A stretch of DNA of 64,000 nt, taken from assembly GCF_016595675.1 (NCBI RefSeq), contig NZ_JAENJH010000012.1, forward strand, positions 1 to 64,000. Direction: 5' to 3'. This DNA comes from Prauserella cavernicola. GTDB taxonomy: Bacteria > Actinomycetota > Actinomycetes > Mycobacteriales > Pseudonocardiaceae. The notes under the pieces are model-generated. The model saw nothing but the letters and a program-made list of their open reading frames with translations. It made no database searches and was not told the DNA's origin. The translations under genes and the position numbers were made by a program. This document shows, in pieces, positions 61,226 through 64,000 of the stretch (positions within the stretch are counted from its first letter, which is position 1; every line of letters starts with the position of its first letter).

Positions 61226-62218
61226 ATGCGGGTCCTGGTCACGGGCGGTGCCGGGTTCATCGGTTCGCACTTCGTGCGGCAGGCGCTCTCCGGGGCGTAT
61301 CCGGCGCTGCGGGACGCCGAAATCGTGGTGCTCGACAAGCTGACGTACGCGGGTAGCGAGACGAATCTCACGCCTGTCGCCGACAGCGATCGGCTGCGCT
61401 TCGTCCGTGGCGACATCTGCGATCCCGCCACCGTCACCGAGGTGATGCGGGGCGTCGACCTCGTCGTGCACTTCGCGGCCGAGTCGCATGTGGACCGTTC
61501 CATCCTCGGCGCCGCGGACTTCGTGCTCACCAACGTGCTCGGCACGCAGACGTTGCTGCAGGCCGCCTACGACGCGGGTGTGGGCAAGTTCGTGCACGTC
61601 TCCACCGACGAGGTCTACGGCTCGATCGCCGAGGGCTCGTGGACGGAGGAGCACATCCTCGAGCCGAACTCGCCCTATTCGGCGTCGAAGGCGTCGTCGG
61701 ATCTGCTCGCGCGCTCTTTTCACCGCACCTACGGCCTGCCGGTGTGCGTCACGCGGTGCTCGAACAACTACGGGCCGTACCAGTTCCCCGAGAAGGTCAT
61801 CCCGCTGTTCGTCACCAACCTGCTCGACGGCCTGCAGGTGCCGCTCTACGGCGACGGGCTCAACGTGCGCGACTGGTTGCACGTGGACGACCACTGCCAC
61901 GGGATCCAGTTGGTGGCCGAGCACGGCAGGGCGGGCGAGATCTACAACATCGGCGGTGGCACGGAACTCACCAACCGGGAGCTGACGGAGCGGCTGCTGG
62001 CCGCCGTCGGCGTCGGCTGGGAGATGGTGCAGCCGGTCGAGGACCGCAAGGGACACGACCGCCGATACTCGGTCGACATCACGAAGATCAGCACGGAGCT
62101 CGGCTACCGGCCGCGCGTCGACTTCGCCACCGGCCTCACCGACACGGTGCGCTGGTACACGGAGAACCGCGTGTGGTGGGAACAGCTCAAGGGGCGCGCC
62201 GCGCTCACGGAAAGGTGA
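61226..62218 (+). CDS. rmlB: dTDP-glucose 4,6-dehydratase
   Basis: A 330-residue extended SDR. MRVLVTGGAGFIGSHFVRQA is the NAD loop, HFAAESHVDRSI, the active-site STDEVYGS and Y-x3-K (YSASKASSD) are intact, and NNYGPYQFPEKVIP and DWLHVDDHC are typical of RmlB. ATG 61226 has GGGAGG 6 bases upstream. rmlD follows 6 bases after its stop. Makes dTDP-4-keto-6-deoxyglucose for rhamnose synthesis. Confidence 0.96.
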   Translation: MRVLVTGGAGFIGSHFVRQALSGAYPALRDAEIVVLDKLTYAGSETNLTPVADSDRLRFVRGDICDPATVTEVMRGVDLVVHFAAESHVDRSILGAADFVLTNVLGTQTLLQAAYDAGVGKFVHVSTDEVYGSIAEGSWTEEHILEPNSPYSASKASSDLLARSFHRTYGLPVCVTRCSNNYGPYQFPEKVIPLFVTNLLDGLQVPLYGDGLNVRDWLHVDDHCHGIQLVAEHGRAGEIYNIGGGTELTNRELTERLLAAVGVGWEMVQPVEDRKGHDRRYSVDITKISTELGYRPRVDFATGLTDTVRWYTENRVWWEQLKGRAALTER

Positions 62219-62224
62219 TCAGGT

Positions 62225-63148
62225 TTGGCGAAACTGGCTCTGCTCGTGCCCGGGGGTTCCGGGCAGCTCGGGCGTGATCTGGCCGCGCTCACGAGCGATG
62301 ACGTCGACGTGCGGGCTCCCGGCTCCGCGGCGCTGGACGTGACACAGACGGGTGCGGTCGTCGAGGCCGTCACCGACCTTGCCTCGCGTGCCAGGGAGGC
62401 GGGCAGCTTCCCCGTCGTGGTCAACGCCGCCGCGTACACGGCCGTGGACGCCGCCGAGGAGGACGAGGCGAGGGCGTTCGCCGTGAACGCCGACGGTCCG
62501 AGGGTCCTCGCGGCGGTGTGCTCCTCGCGCAGGGTTCCGCTCGTGCACGTCTCCACCGACTACGTCTTCGCCGGCGACGGGGACCGCCCGTACGAGCCGG
62601 ACTCGCCGCTCGGCCCGCACAGCGCCTACGGCCGCACCAAGGCCGCTGGCGAGGACGCCGTGCTCGGCTCCGGCGCCAGCGCGTGGATCGTGCGTACGGC
62701 CTGGGCCTACGGCGCGACCGGCGCGAACTTCGTGAAAACCATGGCACGGCTGGAAAGCGAGCGCGAGACGTTGTCCGTTGTGGACGACCAGCGTGGCTCG
62801 CCGACGTGGTCGGCCGACCTCGCCGCGGGCCTGGTCGAACTGGCCGGCCGCATCGCCGAGGACCGAGGGCCCGAGCGCAGTGTGCTGCACTGCACCGGCG
62901 GCGGAGACACGACGTGGCACGGCTTCGCGCGGGCGATCTTCGAGGAGCTGGGCGCCGATCCGGACAGGGTGCACCCGTGCTCCACCGACGAGTTCCCCCG
63001 GCCCGCGCCGCGGCCGGCCTACTCGGTCCTGTCGAACGAGGCGTGGAGCGAGTCGGGACTCACCCCGCTGCGCCCGTGGCGAGAGGCGCTGCACGCCTTC
63101 GTCGCCGCGCACCGCGAGGCGCTGCGTCAGCCCACCGCCCGGCGGTAG
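62225..63148 (+). CDS. rmlD: dTDP-4-dehydrorhamnose reductase
   Basis: A 307-residue RmlD/SDR. VPGGSGQLGRDLAAL binds NADPH; VVNAAAYTAVDAAEEDE, VHVSTDYVFAGDG, YGRTKAAGEDAV and RTAWAYGATGANFVKTM are RmlD signatures. TTG 62225 is the start, with GGAAAGG about 9 bases upstream. Co-transcribed with rmlB; rmlA and rmlC are not in the window. The 3' end overlaps the glycosyltransferase gene by 22 bases. Confidence 0.94.
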   Translation: MAKLALLVPGGSGQLGRDLAALTSDDVDVRAPGSAALDVTQTGAVVEAVTDLASRAREAGSFPVVVNAAAYTAVDAAEEDEARAFAVNADGPRVLAAVCSSRRVPLVHVSTDYVFAGDGDRPYEPDSPLGPHSAYGRTKAAGEDAVLGSGASAWIVRTAWAYGATGANFVKTMARLESERETLSVVDDQRGSPTWSADLAAGLVELAGRIAEDRGPERSVLHCTGGGDTTWHGFARAIFEELGADPDRVHPCSTDEFPRPAPRPAYSVLSNEAWSESGLTPLRPWREALHAFVAAHREALRQPTARR

Positions 63149-64000
63149 GCGGCGACGGTCGCCTGGGCGCAGCGCCGCCAGGTGAAGCTGGCCGCGTGCG
63201 CCCTGCGCGCGGCGGCCGTCGACGCCGCGTCGGGTTCGTCCACCGCGGCACGCAGCTCTCCGGTCAGGCCCTCCACATCGCCGTAGCCCACGAGGTGGGC
63301 GAGCCCGGCCGAGACCTCCCGCAGCGCGGGCACGTCGGTGCACACCACCGGCACGTCGCACGCCATCGCCTCCAGCACCGGCAGGCCGAAGCCCTCGTCG
63401 CGCGAGGGCAGCACCAGTGCCGACGCCCCGGCCACCACACGCTGCAGGTCCAGATCGGACAGATAGCCGACGTGCTGTGTGCGCTCGGCGGCGGGAAACG
63501 TGCCGGGTCCCGCGAACACCAGCGGCGGCAGGTCCGGGTCGGCGGCGTGCGCCTCGAGCAGCCAGCGCAGTCCCTTGCGCGGTCCCGGCGCCCCGGCGAA
63601 GAGCAGGTACCTGCCAGGCAGGCCGAGTCGCTCGCTGAGCTGCTGGCTCGGCGGGCGGGCCGCGAACCAGCCCGCGTCGACGCCCAGCGGGGTCACGTCG
63701 ATCTTGGCGCGGTCGACGTCGAGCCGCTCGGCCACCCGGTCGGCGACCGCGGCGGTGGGCGTGCAGATCACGTCGGCGCGGGCAGCGCCGCGCCGCACCA
63801 GTTCGGGCAGCTCGGCATCGCTCGGCGGCAGCTCGTCCGGTGCGTCGAAGAACGCGAGGTCGTGGATGGTGAGCACCCCGGCCGCGCGGTACGTGCGCGG
63901 CAGTACGAAGTTGGTGCCGTGCACGACGTCGGTGGCTCCGGCGAACAGCTCCACCGGGGGGAACGTCGAGCGCAGCCACGCCTTGCGCAGCAGCCGCGCG
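63127..64000 (-). CDS. GT4-type glycosyltransferase, 5' end truncated by the window
   Basis: The C-terminal 290 or so residues of a GT-B glycosyltransferase. It shows AGAPGPRKGLRWLLEA, the nucleotide-binding SRDEGFGLPVLEAMACDVPVV with the EX7E pattern, and VHGTNFVLP early on. The open frame runs to the right window edge (codons before 63954 read LLRKAWLRSTFPP), so the gene starts outside. The neighbourhood of rmlB/rmlD and LCP genes suggests a cell-wall or exopolysaccharide sugar transfer, possibly of rhamnose. Confidence 0.85.
   Translation of the reverse strand, partial: ARLLRKAWLRSTFPPVELFAGATDVVHGTNFVLPRTYRAAGVLTIHDLAFFDAPDELPPSDAELPELVRRGAARADVICTPTAAVADRVAERLDVDRAKIDVTPLGVDAGWFAARPPSQQLSERLGLPGRYLLFAGAPGPRKGLRWLLEAHAADPDLPPLVFAGPGTFPAAERTQHVGYLSDLDLQRVVAGASALVLPSRDEGFGLPVLEAMACDVPVVCTDVPALREVSAGLAHLVGYGDVEGLTGELRAAVDEPDAASTAAARRAHAASFTWRRCAQATVAAYRRAVG

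Overview
The window is about 72% GC, with GTG/ATG starts, short gaps and gene content typical of an actinomycete of the order Pseudonocardiales (Saccharomonospora/Amycolatopsis-like; genus not resolvable, no rRNA present). Much of the gene order recalls the Mycobacterium tuberculosis backbone around Rv3264-Rv3308: phosphomannomutase-PNP, M20 amidohydrolase, GGCT-like protein, LpdA, GlpD, AccA3, Maf, AccE/AccD5, BirA, PH-domain protein, GtrA, PurK/PurE, FadE25-like dehydrogenase, TIGR03089, LytR-CpsA-Psr protein, RmlD. That comparison is from memory, not from an alignment.

Layout. 1-7 kb: DGPF/ECF42-type sigma pair, phosphohexomutase, PucR-like regulator, purine nucleoside phosphorylase, Ser/Thr kinase. 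7-12.5 kb: methylmalonyl-CoA mutase (mutA, mutB) with its chaperone GTPase meaB. 12.5-18 kb: M20 hydrolase, DUF559 protein, GGCT-like protein, LpdA-type quinone reductase, VOC protein. 18-22.3 kb: glycerol use (glpF-glpK divergent from glpD). 22.3-29.8 kb: adenylate-forming enzyme operon, acyl-CoA carboxylase alpha subunit, small hypothetical proteins, dicarboxylate symporter, Maf. 29.8-36 kb: two MFS transporters, a GntR regulator, AccE/AccD and biotin ligase. The biotin-dependent carboxylase subunits and BirA, together with MutAB/MeaB, make a propionyl-CoA to succinyl-CoA route plausible.

37.6-41.2 kb is the most distinctive accessory block: a tightly coupled operon of a YbaB/EbfC-like protein, an EspC/WXG100-like protein with a YxxxD motif, a 755-residue CpnT-like protein ending in a TNT (NAD+ glycohydrolase) domain, and an overlapping 90-residue protein that is the natural immunity candidate. 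No type VII secretion core genes are in the window. 41-49 kb: HisN, a two-component system, GtrA, a membrane-spanning sigma/anti-sigma fusion with a surface domain, a degenerate GGDEF protein and a GT87 enzyme. 49-58 kb: purK-purE, acyl-CoA synthetase, acyl-CoA dehydrogenase, a low-GC DUF3800 islet, methyltransferase, GNAT, DoxX, TIGR03089. 58-64 kb: two LCP ligases, rmlB, rmlD and a truncated glycosyltransferase, i.e. cell-wall polysaccharide functions.

Two intergenic repeat families stand out. One is a roughly 20-bp tandem repeat (core GAGTCCCCCGC) found in four short arrays, each starting just after a stop codon in the sense orientation. The other is a 53-55 bp near-perfect palindrome present twice. 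No intergenic gap exceeds about 260 bases; no rRNA, tRNA, CRISPR array, transposase or integrase was recognised.
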